From positions 310,001 through 374,000 of the forward strand of contig NZ_BMQN01000001.1 of the NCBI RefSeq assembly GCF_014648135.1: 64,000 bases of DNA. Direction: 5' to 3'. Both the position numbers and the translations under genes were made by a program. This document shows positions 1 through 12,583 of the stretch, one piece after another. The stretch is from Deinococcus sedimenti (GTDB taxonomy: Bacteria; Deinococcota; Deinococci; Deinococcales; Deinococcaceae). The first letter of the stretch is position 1; every line of letters begins with the position of its first letter. Below the pieces are notes generated by a model. The model was not told the origin of the DNA, ran no database searches, and was given only the letters and a program-made list of their open reading frames with translations.

Positions 1-2925
1 CAGCGCCGCGTACACCCGACCCGCCGCCGCGCCACGCCCCAGCGCGTGCTGAGCGCGCATCAGCGCCCGCGCCGCCGGTTCATGCGCCGGGTCGAGGCTC
101 AGGGCGCGCCCGGCCGCCTGTGCCGCCCGGTCCGGGCGGGCCACCGCGAGGGCCACATCGGCTTCAGCCGCCAGAGCTTCGGGGAGCGCCGCCGCGTACC
201 GCTCGGCCTCACGGGCCACGTCGTCCAGGTCCACGTCTGCCAGGGTGGGCGGGAGCTCCAGCAGGGCCTCCAGGCGGCCCGGCGTGCCCGCCGCCTGCCC
301 CATCCGCGCCCAGGCGGCCGCCAGATCGACGTGCAGGTCCGCGCCGGGCCGCAGGCGAAGCCAGTCCCCGCGTTCCAGGAACACGCCGCTGCGTGCGCCC
401 TCCTCCAGCACCTGCCCCAGCGCGTGCAGCGTCACGCGGAAGTTCCGCTCGCCCACGCCAGGGTCGGCGTCGGGGAACAGCGCCTCCTGCGCCGCCTCGC
501 GCGGCAGGCCCGCCGGGTGCACGGCCAGCAGGGCCAGGAGGTCGCGGGCCTTCGCGCGGCCCCACTCGCGCACCCGTCCGTCCTCGCGCAGGACCGCCAC
601 GCGGCCCAGCACCTGCACCTGCACCTCGAACCCCGGCGTGTCCGCCGGGTCCGGCACCGCCGCGTACCCCAGCTCGCGGGCCGCCGCCGCCAGCGCGCCG
701 CGCGCACCCGGCTGCGCCTCGGCCAGGCGGGCCAGCAGCGCCGCGCGGCCCGCGCGGGACGCGACCGGCGCGAACAGGGACGGGCGGCCCAGCAGGAACG
801 GGTACGCCGCCACCGCGTGCGCCGCCGCCCCGGCATGCCCCGCGTCCAGTGCGAACAGGGCCAGCGCCGCCGCCGCCTGCCCGAAGGCGTCCCCGCACGC
901 GCCGAACAGCGCCGCCGCCTGCCGCAGCCCGTCCGGTGCCTGAGCCGCGAGCGGACCCTGCGCCAGCCCCAGCGCGGCCGTCAGGACCAGCAGGCCCTCC
1001 ATGTAGCGGTCCCCGCCGGTCTGCCCCCGCGCCTCGGCCGTCAGGGCCTGCGCGCGCGGGCCGTCCCCCGCGCGGCCCGCCAGCGCCGCCAGTCCCATCA
1101 GGGGTTCCACCTGCAGGCGGCCCGCCACGTGCTGTGCCTGCCGCAGCGCCGCCTCGTAACTCTCACGGGCCGCCGCGAAGTCCCCCGCCGCCTGCTGCGC
1201 GTGCCCCAGCCGCGCCAGGGCCAGCGCCTGCACGAACGGACTCTCCAGCCGCTCACCCTCGGACAGGCCCCGCCGCGCGCAGGTCCCGGCTGCGTGCACC
1301 TCGCCCCGCGCCGCGTGCAGGAAACTGGCCAGCAGCAGCCCCTCGCGGTGATTCTGCGCGGCCCGCGCGCCGCCCGTCTCGCCGTCCGCCAGGGCCAGCG
1401 CCCGCGACAGCGCCGCGTCCAGATCCCCCGACCTCAGCGCGTAGCGCGCCCCGCCGCGCAACTCGGGTTCCAGCGCCACCGCCTCCGCCAGCTGTCCGGC
1501 GTTCAGTAGATTCTCGGCCCGCAGGCGACGCACCTCGCCCTGCCGGTCCCCGCCGATCAGCGCCGTCGCCTCGTCCAGCGGCGCCCAGGCGTGCGCGGGC
1601 TGCACGGTGTCCAGCGCGAGGCGAACCTCGCCCAGCGCGCGGTCCAGCGGCCCCGCCAGCGCGTACTCCGCGCGGGCCTCGTCGTAGCGGCTCGCCAGCC
1701 GCAGGGCGTCCCCGGCCAGCGCGTGCAGCGCCGGAGTCCACACCGCGCGCGGCAGGCGCGACAGGCTGCGGTCCACCAGCGTCACCCGCCCCTGCGCCAG
1801 CCATGCGCCACCCCGCCCGGCCAGCAGCGTCGCCGCGCGCGCCGCGTTCCCGGCCAGCAGATGCGCCGCCAGCGCCCGCCGCAGCCGCCCCGTCCGCTCG
1901 AAGAACGCCGCGCCGCGCGCCGCCACCGCCCGCGCCTCCTCCGGCGGCAGCAGCCCCCGCAGGTGCGCGCGCAGCAGCGGATGCGCCCGGTACGTGTCCT
2001 CACCCGCGCGGGTCAGGAACGTCCCACTGCCCGCCAGCGCGTCCAGCAGGGTGCGCGCGCGCGGCTCGTCCAGCGCGTCCTCCAGCAGCGCCGGAATCAG
2101 CTCCTCGAACACGCTGCTGCGTGTCAGCAGACCCCGCAGGGACGGATCGAGCGGACCCAGCACCTCCTGCGCGAGGTACGTGAACAGCGTCCCCAGCGGC
2201 GCGTCCCCGCCCTCCAGGTCCGCCAGGTCCGCCAGCGTCACGCGGCCCTGCGCGGCCGCCTGCGTCAGGAACCGCACCGCGATCGGCCAGCCCTCGGTCG
2301 CCGCGTGCGCCGCCCGGACCTCCGCGCCCGACAGCATCAGGCCCTGCGACGCGAACAGCGCGGCGATCTCGGCGGGTGTGAACGCCAGTTCCGCCGCCGA
2401 CAGGCGCGCCGCGTCCCCCGACACCTCCAGCCGCGCCAGTTCCGGCAGGTCCAGCGCCGTGCGCGACAGCAGCGCCACGCGGCCCTCGCCCGGCGCGAGG
2501 AGCTCCGCCAGCAGGTCCGCGCCCGGCGTACCCGACAGGCCCTGCGCCTCGTCCAGCACCAGCAGCGCCGCGCAGCCGTCCAGCACGTCCGCCACCAGCC
2601 CTGCCACCCGCCGCGGCGACGCCCCGCCCCCCAGCGCCTCCCCGGGCCGCGCCCCGCCCGGCAGACCCTGCACCGCCAGCGACAGACTGGCCGCCAGCAC
2701 CAGCGGATCGGCGTCGTCACTGTCCAGCGTCAACCACGCCACCGGCCCGGGCCGCGCCGCAGCCGCCTCGGCCAGCGCCGTCGTCTTCCCGTACCCGGCC
2801 GGCGCGGTCACCAGCAACACCCGGGCGTCCAGCGCGGCCAGGAGGCGCGGGCGGGCCACCGCGCCGCGCACCGCCGGCAGCCGCGTGCGCCGCGCCGACG
2901 TCAGGTCCCGCCAGTGAAGGGTCAC
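1..2925 (-). CDS. LuxR/MalT-type STAND ATPase with BTAD domain, transcriptional regulator (C-terminus cut by window edge)
   Basis: One reading frame stays open on the minus strand from a GTG at 2925 to the window edge, giving at least 975 residues. Near the N-terminus is a Walker A motif APAGYGKTT (about residues 41-49), then a Walker B-like LLVLDEAQ near 121-128, as in the MalT/LuxR STAND ATPases. A long Ala/Leu/Arg-rich helical repeat region of TPR type follows. From about residue 765 comes an OmpR-type winged helix ([12 protein letters not shown], then [17 protein letters not shown] sequence) leading into a bacterial transcriptional activator domain. This architecture is typical of large SARP/AfsR-like activators. 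The target genes cannot be told from sequence. The start is the first GTG giving the usual N-terminus; no clear Shine-Dalgarno precedes it. The frame is open somewhat further upstream, so the exact start is uncertain. Confidence 0.8.
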   Translation of the reverse strand, partial: MTLHWRDLTSARRTRLPAVRGAVARPRLLAALDARVLLVTAPAGYGKTTALAEAAAARPGPVAWLTLDSDDADPLVLAASLSLAVQGLPGGARPGEALGGGASPRRVAGLVADVLDGCAALLVLDEAQGLSGTPGADLLAELLAPGEGRVALLSRTALDLPELARLEVSGDAARLSAAELAFTPAEIAALFASQGLMLSGAEVRAAHAATEGWPIAVRFLTQAAAQGRVTLADLADLEGGDAPLGTLFTYLAQEVLGPLDPSLRGLLTRSSVFEELIPALLEDALDEPRARTLLDALAGSGTFLTRAGEDTYRAHPLLRAHLRGLLPPEEARAVAARGAAFFERTGRLRRALAAHLLAGNAARAATLLAGRGGAWLAQGRVTLVDRSLSRLPRAVWTPALHALAGDALRLASRYDEARAEYALAGPLDRALGEVRLALDTVQPAHAWAPLDEATALIGGDRQGEVRRLRAENLLNAGQLAEAVALEPELRGGARYALRSGDLDAALSRALALADGETGGARAAQNHREGLLLASFLHAARGEVHAAGTCARRGLSEGERLESPFVQALALARLGHAQQAAGDFAAARESYEAALRQAQHVAGRLQVEPLMGLAALAGRAGDGPRAQALTAEARGQTGGDRYMEGLLVLTAALGLAQGPLAAQAPDGLRQAAALFGACGDAFGQAAAALALFALDAGHAGAAAHAVAAYPFLLGRPSLFAPVASRAGRAALLARLAEAQPGARGALAAAARELGYAAVPDPADTPGFEVQVQVLGRVAVLREDGRVREWGRAKARDLLALLAVHPAGLPREAAQEALFPDADPGVGERNFRVTLHALGQVLEEGARSGVFLERGDWLRLRPGADLHVDLAAAWARMGQAAGTPGRLEALLELPPTLADVDLDDVAREAERYAAALPEALAAEADVALAVARPDRAAQAAGRALSLDPAHEPAARALMRAQHALGRGAAAGRVYAAL

Positions 2926-3056
2926 GCGCTGAAATCTAGCGTATTCCTGCGTGCTGAACGCCCGTTCAAGCCGGGCGCCCGGCGCGACTCACGCGGCTCA
3001 CGCAACCCGGAAAACCCAGTCATCCACCCGACTCATGAGAGGACTAGCGTGCGCGC

Positions 3057-4217
3057 ATGACGCTCCCGGCCCCACCCCCCACCACCGGCCACAGCGACCC
3101 CACCCCCGACCTTCAGCACGGCGCCGCGCCTCCAGTTGCGCGGCCCCGCCTGACCGCCCTGGACGCCTTCCGCGGCGCGACCGTCCTGCTCATGCTGCTC
3201 GTGAACAACGTCGCGCTGGGCGGCGCCACCCCCGCGCAACTCATGCATGCCCCGTTCGGCGGGCTGACCCTCACGGACCTGGTGTTCCCCTGGTTCCTGT
3301 ACTGCGCCGGGGCGGCCCTGCCGTTCTCGCAGGCCGCCATGACCCGCGCGGGCCTGAGCGGCGCGGCCCGCACCCGCCGCCTGCTGGAACGCGCCGCGCT
3401 GCTGTACCTGCTCGGCGCATTCGAGACGAGCGTCACCACCCACCACCTCACACTGGGCCTGGGCGTGCTGCAACTCATCGCGCTCGCCACGCTCTTCGCC
3501 GCGCTGCTGGGCGACCTGCGCAGCCGCGCCCGCCTCCTGATCGCGGCGCTGCTGCTCGCCGGGTACGCCGCGTTCCTGAAACTCGGCGTGCACCCCGGCG
3601 GGATCGGCGTGATCAGCGAGACCAGCAACCCCGTCCAGGCCCTGAACGACGCCGTCCTGAACCCGCTGGGCCTGCGGGGCCTGATCTCCGTCATTCCCAC
3701 CACCGCGCTCGTGCTGCTGGGCAGCGTCGCCGCGCGCGTCCTGTACCTGCGAGACCCGCGCGCCCCCGCCAAACTGCTGGGCCTGGGCCTGACCCTCAGC
3801 GCCGCGGGGTTCGGCTGGGCGGCCAGCGGACACCTGCCGCTCAGCAAGACCCTGTGGACTCCGCCGTACATCCTGTACGCGGCGGGCCTGGGCACCCTGG
3901 CGCTGCTGCTGACGTGGCTGATCGCCGACTCGGGGCGCGTGCCGCGCGGCGCGGCGCTGCTGCACCCGCTGACCATCCCTGGGCGCAACGCCCTGGCCGG
4001 GTACGTGCTGCCCATCCTGATCAAGGTCTGGATCCTGCAGGACTGGACGGTGGCCTGGACGGGCCGCGCGCAGCCCATCGGCGCGGCGCTGCTGACCCTC
4101 GCGCAGCGGCACCTCGGCGCGGTCGGCGGCGGCTGGACGTACACGCTGGGCTACGTCGCCGCCGTGTGGCTGGGCCTGGCCTGGATGGCCCGCCGCGACC
4201 TGATCCTGAAACTCTGA
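3057..4217 (+). CDS. Heparan-alpha-glucosaminide N-acetyltransferase-like membrane protein (NagX/DUF5009 type)
   Basis: A 386-residue integral membrane protein with roughly ten hydrophobic segments. The signature [17 protein letters not shown] near residues 34-50, then a short loop and [17 protein letters not shown], matches the COG4299/HGSNAT-like acyltransferase family. This family is thought to move acyl groups across the membrane onto sugars or cell-envelope glycans; the acceptor here is unknown. A TAGCGT box at 3045-3050 lies six bases before the ATG and there is no Shine-Dalgarno, so the transcript is probably leaderless. Two secreted envelope-type proteins follow closely on the same strand, which fits an envelope role. 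Confidence 0.75.
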   Translation: MTLPAPPPTTGHSDPTPDLQHGAAPPVARPRLTALDAFRGATVLLMLLVNNVALGGATPAQLMHAPFGGLTLTDLVFPWFLYCAGAALPFSQAAMTRAGLSGAARTRRLLERAALLYLLGAFETSVTTHHLTLGLGVLQLIALATLFAALLGDLRSRARLLIAALLLAGYAAFLKLGVHPGGIGVISETSNPVQALNDAVLNPLGLRGLISVIPTTALVLLGSVAARVLYLRDPRAPAKLLGLGLTLSAAGFGWAASGHLPLSKTLWTPPYILYAAGLGTLALLLTWLIADSGRVPRGAALLHPLTIPGRNALAGYVLPILIKVWILQDWTVAWTGRAQPIGAALLTLAQRHLGAVGGGWTYTLGYVAAVWLGLAWMARRDLILKL

Positions 4218-4235
4218 CCCCTGCACGAGGTCCCC

Positions 4236-5333
4236 ATGAACCGATCCCTGACCCTGCCCACCTTCTCGGCTGTGACGCTGCTCGCCCTGCTGGCCGCCCC
4301 CGCCCACGCCGCCCCCCCATCCATGACGCCCGCTGACCTGCACCTGGGCGGCCCCGCCTTCCGCGCCCTGGCCGCCGACTCGTACGCCCGCGCCGGACTG
4401 AAGGGCACCTTCGAGGACTGGCTGAACGCCGCCTACGCCCGCGCTGGCGTGACACTGGAAGGGCAGGCCACCCTGACGGGCACGCTGGACGCCCGCCGCG
4501 CCCACCTGAAGCGCCTCACGGGGACCGCGCACGATCAGCTGGCGCTGGACACCGCCGCCTGGGCGCACCGCTTCATCAAGGCCAGCATTCCCCGCTTCAG
4601 CCTGGAACGCGGCTACGAGTTCGCCGCGACCGCCTTGCACGGCGAGCGGCAGTGCCTCCTCCAGAGCACGATCATCGCCGCCCTGCTGCAACGCGCGGGC
4701 CTGGACGCCGGACTGGTCATGGTCTGGAAGAGTCAGACCGGGCAGGAAAGCAACCTGGGGCACGTCACCAGCGTGCTGCGCCTGCCCGGCGGGGACGTGC
4801 AGGTGGACGCCAGCGAACCCACGCCCTTCGCCCGCCACCAGGGCCTGCTGGCCCGCGTGGACGGCGCGTGGCGCTTCGTGACCCCCACCTTCCAGGGCGA
4901 CCGCATGACCGCCTACGCCCGCGCGGACGGGCGGGGCCGGGTGCCCAGCGCGGGCCTGAGCTTCCTGAGCCTCGCCTACCTGCGCTCGCAGTACGACTAC
5001 TACCGCGCCGAACGCACCGTGGGCGGCGTGCTCGGCACCGGCACTGGACGCAGCACCCCGCAGGGCCTGAAGACCAGCGAGACCCTGCTGCGCCGCGCCC
5101 TGAAAGAAGAACCCCGCAACGCCCTGGCCGCCAGCGTGCTGGGCACCACCCTGCGCAAGGAAGGCGAGAATGAGGCGGCCCGCACCCAGTACCGCGCCGC
5201 CGCGACCCTGTACGCCGCCCAGGGCCACACGCCCGCCGGGATGCAGGCCAACCTGAAGTGGGCCGCCACGACGGGCCGCTTCCCGAACCTGTTCGCCCCG
5301 ATCCTCGCCCTGCTGACCCGGAGTGCCTCTTGA
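4236..5333 (+). CDS. Secreted transglutaminase-like domain protein with C-terminal TPR-like segment
   Basis: 365 residues with a signal peptide at residues 1-25 (hydrophobic core, AHA-A cleavage). The middle of the protein carries a transglutaminase-like triad: Cys140 in ERQCLLQS, His176 in NLGHVTSV and Asp191 in VQVDASEP. This is the order and spacing used by bacterial transglutaminase-like cysteine peptidases. The last 100 residues contain a TPR-like helix pair (about residues 275-325). It lies 18 bases after the acyltransferase-like gene and overlaps the deacetylase by four bases, so the three probably form one operon acting on the cell envelope. The substrate cannot be inferred. Confidence 0.65.
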   Translation: MNRSLTLPTFSAVTLLALLAAPAHAAPPSMTPADLHLGGPAFRALAADSYARAGLKGTFEDWLNAAYARAGVTLEGQATLTGTLDARRAHLKRLTGTAHDQLALDTAAWAHRFIKASIPRFSLERGYEFAATALHGERQCLLQSTIIAALLQRAGLDAGLVMVWKSQTGQESNLGHVTSVLRLPGGDVQVDASEPTPFARHQGLLARVDGAWRFVTPTFQGDRMTAYARADGRGRVPSAGLSFLSLAYLRSQYDYYRAERTVGGVLGTGTGRSTPQGLKTSETLLRRALKEEPRNALAASVLGTTLRKEGENEAARTQYRAAATLYAAQGHTPAGMQANLKWAATTGRFPNLFAPILALLTRSAS

Positions 5334-6550
5334 CCCCCACCCGCCGACCGCTGCCGACCCTGCTGGCCACCCTCACCCTCGGCACGCCGACCCCGACCCT
5401 GGCCGCTCACGCCCCCACGTTCGCCACGCTGCCCGGCCAGATTCAACCCATCGCGCCCGGCACGCAGACCGCGCCGGAACTGCCCACCCTGACCCTCACG
5501 CCCGCCCTGGCGTACGTGCACACGGTGAACGTGCTCGGCAACGGGTTCATCACGGTCGCGCACGCCATCCTCACCCTGAACGCCGCGCAGCACGCCCAAG
5601 CCCGCCCCCTGGCCGAGGCGGCCGTGCAGCGCGTGTTCGCCGCGCGCCCCGACCTGACCGAGGTGGACGTCAGCGTGTATGACGCGGGCAGCTACGCCGG
5701 ATTCGGCGGGCCGCTCCCCCTGCTGACCGCCAGCGTCCCCCGCGCCCGCCTGAACGACTTTCAGGCCTGGGCCGCCGGACGCGGCCCGTACGACCGCGCG
5801 TGGGTGAACCCCGGCCCCACCAGCGCCGCCACGCGCCCCGCCGACCGCGTCCGCGAGACCACCCCGACCCTCACCACCGACCCCGCCGCGCCCCTGACCG
5901 CGCAGAACCGCGCGCGACTGCGCGACACCACCGCCCAGGTCGCCGGCGGCGAACACGGCGGGCTCCTGTACCGCGCCCGCCGGGGCACCACGGATCTGGC
6001 CGCGCTGACCTTCGACGACGCGCCCCACCCGCTGTTCGAACCGCTGCTGCTCGACCTGCTGCGCCGCAGCGGCGCGCACGCCACGTTCTTCGTGATCGGC
6101 CGCAACGCCCAGGCGTACCCGTACTTCGTGCGCGACATGGCCGCCCAGGGTCACGAGGTCGGCAACCACACCTACCACCACGTCCGCCTGCCCCCCCTGA
6201 GCCCGGCGGCCGTCCTGGACGAACTTCAACGCACGAACGCCCTGCTGCGCGACCTGACCGGCAAACCCGTACGGTACTTCCGCCCGCCCGGCGGCGACTA
6301 CACCCCTGCGACCCTCCAGGCGGCGCGCGACGCAGGCCTGACCACCGTGTTCTGGACGGACGACCCCGGCGACTTCCAGAACCCCGGTGACACCGTCCTG
6401 GAACGCCGCTACCGCACCCACCTGCACGCGGGCGGCATCGTGCTCCTGCATGACAACGCCCCGCAGATGCTCGACGTGCTGCGGGACTTCCTGCGCTACG
6501 CCCGGCAGGAGGGCGTCGCCCTGACGACCGTCGGCGGCCTCCCCAAATAA
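5330..6550 (+). CDS. Polysaccharide deacetylase (NodB/CE4 family), secreted
   Basis: The catalytic domain has all CE4 motifs in order: LTFDDA (about residue 227; catalytic base and metal Asp), HTYHH (metal His, about 280), RPPGGDY (about 318), a Trp-containing FWTDDPGD, and LLHDN (about 372). It should remove N- or O-acetyl groups from a glycan such as peptidoglycan or an exopolysaccharide. The start is taken as TTG at 5330: a GGAG at 5320-5323 is correctly spaced, the TTG overlaps the preceding stop (TTGA), and a plausible signal peptide follows. That gives 406 residues. A longer GTG start at 5258 lies inside the upstream gene and is less likely. Confidence 0.85.
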   Translation: MTPTRRPLPTLLATLTLGTPTPTLAAHAPTFATLPGQIQPIAPGTQTAPELPTLTLTPALAYVHTVNVLGNGFITVAHAILTLNAAQHAQARPLAEAAVQRVFAARPDLTEVDVSVYDAGSYAGFGGPLPLLTASVPRARLNDFQAWAAGRGPYDRAWVNPGPTSAATRPADRVRETTPTLTTDPAAPLTAQNRARLRDTTAQVAGGEHGGLLYRARRGTTDLAALTFDDAPHPLFEPLLLDLLRRSGAHATFFVIGRNAQAYPYFVRDMAAQGHEVGNHTYHHVRLPPLSPAAVLDELQRTNALLRDLTGKPVRYFRPPGGDYTPATLQAARDAGLTTVFWTDDPGDFQNPGDTVLERRYRTHLHAGGIVLLHDNAPQMLDVLRDFLRYARQEGVALTTVGGLPK

Positions 6551-6559
6551 CAGAAAAAG

Positions 6560-6590
6560 GGGAGAGGACGTGGAATCGTCCCCTCCCGCC
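6560..6590 (-). terminator. Intrinsic terminator of the liv operon
   Basis: Read on the minus strand, a GGGAGGGGACG arm pairs (one mismatch) with CGTCCTCTCCC, and the hairpin is followed directly by CTTTTTC. It sits 12-42 bases after the livF stop and also separates the operon from the convergent deacetylase gene. Confidence 0.7.
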
Positions 6591-6601
6591 CTGCTGTCCA
6601 G

Positions 6602-7360
6602 TCAGAGCGCCAGGTACGCCTCGCGCACGGCCGGGTCGGCCAGCAGCGCCGCGCCCGTCCCCTCCTTAACGACCTGCCCGTTCTCCAGCACGTACGCCCG
6701 GTGCGCCAGCTTCAGGCTGAGGTTCACGTTCTGCTCGACCAGCACCACCGTCACGCCCCGCGCGTTCACGGCCTTCAGCGCCTCGAACACCGTCTGCGTC
6801 ATCAGCGGCGACAGGCCCAGACTGGGCTCGTCCACGACCAGCACGCTGGGGCGGGCCATCAGCGCGCGGCCCACCGCGACCATCTGCTGCTCGCCGCCCG
6901 ACAGTGTGCCTGCCAGCTGCCCCGCCCGCTCCTGAAGGCGTGGGAACAGTGCGTACACCTCCGACAGCGTCTCGGCGGCGCGCGCGCGGGCAGCGGCACT
7001 CATGGCCGCGCCCAGCTCCAGATTCTCGCGCACCGTCATGTGCGGGAACAACTCGCGGCCCTCCGGGACGTGCCCCAGGCCCAGCGCCACCACGCGGCTC
7101 GGCTCGGCCCGCGTGATGTCCACCCCGCCCAGCGTGATGCGGCCCGCCGTGGGCTTCACCACGCCACTCACTGCGCGCAGCGTGGTCGTCTTGCCCGCCC
7201 CGTTCGCGCCGATCACCGCCACGAACTCACCCGGCGCGGCGTGCAGCGAGACGTCCCACAACACCTGCACCTTCCCGTACCCGGCAGCCAGACCCTCAAT
7301 CCTCAGTTCCTGCCCCACGTCATTCGACGCGGGGGCCGTCCGATTCAATGTGTCGGTCAT
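6602..7360 (-). CDS. livF: Branched-chain amino acid ABC transporter ATP-binding protein LivF
   Basis: 252 residues from the ATG at 7360. It has Walker A GANGAGKTT, the Q-loop region, a standard signature LSGGEQQ, Walker B VLVVDEPSLGLSP and the switch His region VEQN. It energises uptake of leucine, isoleucine and valine (or other substrates of the HAAT family) together with LivG. The ORF could be extended 53 codons to 7519, but that extension is low-complexity, overlaps livG, and is absent from the usual 235-250-residue family, so the inner ATG is preferred. It is the last gene of the operon. Confidence 0.9.
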   Translation of the reverse strand: MTDTLNRTAPASNDVGQELRIEGLAAGYGKVQVLWDVSLHAAPGEFVAVIGANGAGKTTTLRAVSGVVKPTAGRITLGGVDITRAEPSRVVALGLGHVPEGRELFPHMTVRENLELGAAMSAAARARAAETLSEVYALFPRLQERAGQLAGTLSGGEQQMVAVGRALMARPSVLVVDEPSLGLSPLMTQTVFEALKAVNARGVTVVLVEQNVNLSLKLAHRAYVLENGQVVKEGTGAALLADPAVREAYLAL

Positions 7361-7383
7361 ACCGGATTCATCCGATTCCCGAC

Positions 7384-7404
7384 CTTCCGGAACACCACCG
7401 GAAG
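7384..7404. repeat. Small inverted repeat between livG and livF
   Basis: CTTCCGG and CCGGAAG form a perfect 7-bp stem with a 7-base loop in the 121-bp gap between livG and livF. No U-run follows, so it may stabilise or process the mRNA rather than end it. Confidence 0.4.
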
Positions 7405-7481
7405 TCCGTCCATCTCCTGAAGTCCGTTCGTCATTGCTTCTCCCTCCGGTCGGGTTCGTCTCCGACTCACCGCAATTCCTG

Positions 7482-8264
7482 TCATGCGTGCAGCCCCTCT
7501 TCCGTGCCCAGGTACGCACTGACCACGCGCGGGTCGGCCGTCACCTCGCGGTACGTGCCCTGCGCGAGCACCTGCCCCTGATCCATCACGACCACCCGGT
7601 CCGCCAGATCCCGCACGACGGGCATGATGTGCTCAATGAACAGCACGCTCACGCCGCTGTCGCGCACACCGCGCACGAGCGCGACCGCCTCCTGCGCCTC
7701 GCCGGGACGCAGGCCCGCCATCACCTCGTCCAGCAGGAGCACGCTGGGATTCGTCGCCAGGGCGCGCGCCACCTCCAGTCGCTTGTCCTGCAACAGCGTC
7801 AGTTCATGCGCGGCCTTGTCGGCGTGCGCCGCCAGCCCGGTGCGTTCCAGCAGCGCCCACGCCCGCTCGCGCGCCTCCGGCAGGCGCTGACCGGGCTTCC
7901 CGAACAGGGCGCCCACCGTGACGTTCTCGTGCACGGTCATCTCCGGGAAGGGCCGCACGATCTGGAACGCGCGGCCCAGCCCGGCGTGACAGCGGGCCTC
8001 CATGGGCTGATCGGTCACGTCGCGGCCCATCAGGTGCAGCCGCCCCGCCGACGGGCGGTACACGCCGGACAGCAGGTTCAGCAGTGTCGTCTTGCCCGCC
8101 CCGTTCGGCCCGATCACTGCCAGGATCTCGCCCTGCTGGTGCGTGAACGACACGTCCTGCACGGCCTTCAGGCCGCCGAAGCGCTTCGAGAGGCCCTCGG
8201 CGCGCAGGACCTCCACGCCCTGCGGGGCGGGGGAGGGGACGCCCCTGGTTGCAGTGGCAGTCAC
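7482..8264 (-). CDS. livG: Branched-chain amino acid ABC transporter ATP-binding protein LivG
   Basis: 260 residues. Walker A GPNGAGKTT, Walker B VLLLDEVMAGL and the switch IEH are present. The ABC signature region reads LTLLQDKRLEVARAL instead of the LSGGQ type; divergent signatures are common in LivG-type subunits and the following RLEVARAL is well kept. GLGRAFQIVRPFPEMTV is the usual LivG text after the Q-loop. Its start overlaps the livM stop by four bases (ATGA), indicating translational coupling. It partners LivF beneath the LivHM channel. Confidence 0.9.
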   Translation of the reverse strand: MTATATRGVPSPAPQGVEVLRAEGLSKRFGGLKAVQDVSFTHQQGEILAVIGPNGAGKTTLLNLLSGVYRPSAGRLHLMGRDVTDQPMEARCHAGLGRAFQIVRPFPEMTVHENVTVGALFGKPGQRLPEARERAWALLERTGLAAHADKAAHELTLLQDKRLEVARALATNPSVLLLDEVMAGLRPGEAQEAVALVRGVRDSGVSVLFIEHIMPVVRDLADRVVVMDQGQVLAQGTYREVTADPRVVSAYLGTEEGLHA

Positions 8265-9246
8265 AGGTCACCTCCGTGTTTCCTGCCCCGGCGCAGGCCC
8301 ATCAGGCCGCGCGGGAGCCACAGGATGCTCAGCATCAGCACCAGCCCGTACACGACGAGGTACCCGTTCTTCACGCTGTTGTGCAGCACTTCCTCGGCCA
8401 CGCGCAGCACGGTCGCGCCCAGTACCGGTCCCAGCGTCGTGTACAGCCCCCCGAAGATCGAGGTGGTCAGCGGCGCGATGGAGTTCGCCAGGCTGAAGGT
8501 CTCCAGCGGGTTGATGAAGAACGTCTTCCCGGCGTACAGCACGCCCGCCAGCGCGGCCAGGCAGGAGCTGATGAAGAACGCCAGCAGCTTGAAGCGCACG
8601 ATGCTCACGCCCAGCACCCGCGCGGTTTCCTCGCCCTGCCGGATCGCGGCGAACGCGAAGTGCAGCCGCGTCAGGCGCACCGCCAGACTGACGAGCACCG
8701 TGAACGCCAGCAGCCCCCACGCGAGCCCATACTGCGCGCGGCTGTTCCCGCCCAGCAGCGCGGGCACGAGCAGGCCGGTCGCGCCGCCCGCGACGCTCTC
8801 GGGGAGATTCTGGATGATCGTGCGGACCACCTCCGTGAACGCCAGCGTGGCGATCGCGAAGTACATGCCGCTCAGGCGCATCGTGACCGTGCCCAGGATC
8901 AGGCTCACGCCGCCAGCCAGGAGTGCCGCGACCGGCATGGCCAGCAGCCACGGCAGGCCCGCTTTCAGCAGCAGTGCGTACCCGTAAGCGCCCAGCCCGT
9001 AGAACGCCGCGTGCGCGAGGCTCACCTGCCCGCTGCGCGCCAGGATGTCCCACGACAGCGCCATGATCCCCGCCACCAGCGTGAAGAACGCGATCTGCAG
9101 CAGGAACTCCGAACGGGTGCCCAGTGGCAGGAACGGGAACAGCGCCGCCAGCAGCAGGAACCCCAGCAGGGGCAGGACCGCGCCCGGCGTGATCTCCCGG
9201 CGCGGCGCCGCACGCACCGGTGCGCCGGCTTCGGCCTGACGGGCGC

Positions 9247-9250
<4 letters not shown>
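8261..9250 (-). CDS. livM: Branched-chain amino acid ABC transporter permease LivM
   Basis: 329 residues with about nine or ten hydrophobic segments. Family hallmarks are MALSWDILARSGQVSLAHAA with a following GLGAY motif, and IRQGEETARVLGVSIVRFKLLAF, the cytoplasmic coupling loop that contacts the ATPases. The first 20 residues are a polar cytoplasmic tail. It overlaps both livG and livH by four bases, placing it in the tight part of the operon. Confidence 0.9.
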
Positions 9251-10107
<857 letters not shown>

Positions 10108-10167
10108 CTCTCTTCCTCCCCTCGACCCTGCGAGGACGCCGTCCAGAAAAACGCTCCGGGCCCCGAA

Positions 10168-10192
10168 CTGCCGGGGACGTGCTTCCCGGCAG
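10168..10192 (-). promoter_or_regulatory. Hairpin between livK and livH, possible partial terminator or mRNA-stability element
   Basis: CTGCCGGG and CCCGGCAG form an 8-bp perfect stem with a 9-base loop. A second overlapping GC-rich stem (CCCCG with CGGGG) lies beside it, and a TTTTT run occurs about 20 bases further on in the direction of transcription. Such elements after a binding-protein gene usually set the binding-protein to permease ratio. Confidence 0.45.
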
Positions 10193-10236
10193 CTCACAGC
10201 CCAGAACTCACAGCTCGGAGCCCATCACTCAGGGCG

Positions 10237-11397
<1,161 letters not shown>

Positions 11398-11500
11398 GTT
11401 CGCCCGGCAGTCTAGGACCGTCTCGTCACACGGGCGTTACACCTGCCGCTGACCGGGCGTGTAACCGGCCCGTGACGCCCCCCACCTAGCCTGAACCGCG
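11398..11500. promoter_or_regulatory. Divergent promoter region between livK and the MetX-like gene, with inverted repeat
   Basis: The 103-bp gap holds TAGACT for livK (minus, 11414-11409) and TAGCCT (11487-11492) eight bases before the plus-strand ATG. Between them GTTACAC (11436-11442) and GTGTAAC (11459-11465) form an inverted repeat 16 bp apart, a possible operator serving both directions. Confidence 0.45.
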
Positions 11501-12583
11501 ATGCGAGACAGTCAGTGGACCTGGACCCCGGGCGACTCCCCCGGCCTGTTCGAACTGCGGGGTGACCTGAACGTGGCGGGCGTCCCCGTCCCCGTGCGCC
11601 TGGGCGGGCGCGCCTGGGGTGAACTGAACGCCGCGCGCGACAACGCCGTGTTGGTCTGCCACCACTACACCGGCACCATGCGCGCCGCCGGGGTTCAGCC
11701 TGACGGGACGCCCGGCTGGTGGGCGGCGCTGATCGGCCCCGGGCGGGCGCTGGACACCGACCGGTTCCACGTGGTGTGCCTGAACAGCCTGGGGAACGTG
11801 CAGGTGCGCGACCCGCAGGTCGTCACGACCGGCCCCGCCACGCCCCACCCGGACGGGCAGCCGTGGGGCGAGCGGTTCCCGGCGTGGACGATGGCGGACC
11901 TGCACGCGGCGCAGTGTGGCCTGCTGCGCGCGCTGGACGCTCCGCGCTGGCACGCGGTGGTCGGTCCCAGCTTCGGGGGGATGCAGGCGCTGCAGTGGGC
12001 GGCGCGCGCTCCGGCGCTGGCGCCGCGCGTGGCGGCGGTCGTGACCAGCCCGGTGACGGGTCCGGTGCTGCGCGGCGTGTTCGGGCCGCTGCTGCACGCG
12101 GCGGCGCAGGGTGACCCGGACGCGGCGCTGCACGAGACGCTGCGCCTGATCACCTTCTTCGGGCTTGGCGCGGACGGCATGGACCTGCTGTTCCGCGAGG
12201 AGGACGTGGACGCCTACCTGCGCACCCGCACCGCGACTGCCGACCTGAGCCACGTGCTGGACATCGGCCGGGCCGTGCAGACCCACGACCTGATGGAGGT
12301 CGCCCCGCTGGACGAGCTGTGCCGCCGCTGGCGCGACCTGGGCACCCGGCTCCTGAGCGTGAACGTGCGCGGCGACCAGTTCTTCCCCGCCGCCGAGATG
12401 CGAGATTTCGCCGCCCGGACGCAGGAGGCGGGTGTATCGCACACCCACCTGGAATTCGACTCGCCGCGCGGGCACCTGGGCGGCCTGACCGACACCGCCG
12501 CCTTCGAGGACGCCCTACGGGACCTGCTGGGCGCGGCGCCGATCCCGCCCGCGCTGGACGTGGCGGAGGTGCGCCATGTCTGA
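11501..12583 (+). CDS. MetX-like (homoserine O-acyltransferase family) alpha/beta hydrolase
   Basis: 360 residues. The nucleophile elbow is VGPSFGGMQALQWA (about residues 156-169), matching the GGSMGGM type of MetX; the acid is in VRGDQFFP and the base His in SPRGHLGG near the C-terminus. WGELNAARDNAVLVCHHYTG and CLNSLGNVQVRDP are also MetX-like. True homoserine acetyltransferases use the acyl group of acetyl-CoA in methionine synthesis, but metY here is 52 kb away under a SAM riboswitch, and this gene sits with a second hydrolase and scoA. It may therefore act on another acyl substrate. The transcript is probably leaderless. Confidence 0.7.
   Translation: MRDSQWTWTPGDSPGLFELRGDLNVAGVPVPVRLGGRAWGELNAARDNAVLVCHHYTGTMRAAGVQPDGTPGWWAALIGPGRALDTDRFHVVCLNSLGNVQVRDPQVVTTGPATPHPDGQPWGERFPAWTMADLHAAQCGLLRALDAPRWHAVVGPSFGGMQALQWAARAPALAPRVAAVVTSPVTGPVLRGVFGPLLHAAAQGDPDAALHETLRLITFFGLGADGMDLLFREEDVDAYLRTRTATADLSHVLDIGRAVQTHDLMEVAPLDELCRRWRDLGTRLLSVNVRGDQFFPAAEMRDFAARTQEAGVSHTHLEFDSPRGHLGGLTDTAAFEDALRDLLGAAPIPPALDVAEVRHV

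Noticed and set aside
46..3060. Several long plus-strand frames in the first 3 kb
   Set aside because: They are shadows of the minus-strand regulator, whose own frame is open to the window edge and carries Walker and BTAD motifs.
3033..5228. 731-codon minus-strand frame over the acyltransferase and transglutaminase-like genes
   Set aside because: Gly/Gln/Arg-rich composition typical of antisense frames in high-GC DNA; spans two real genes.
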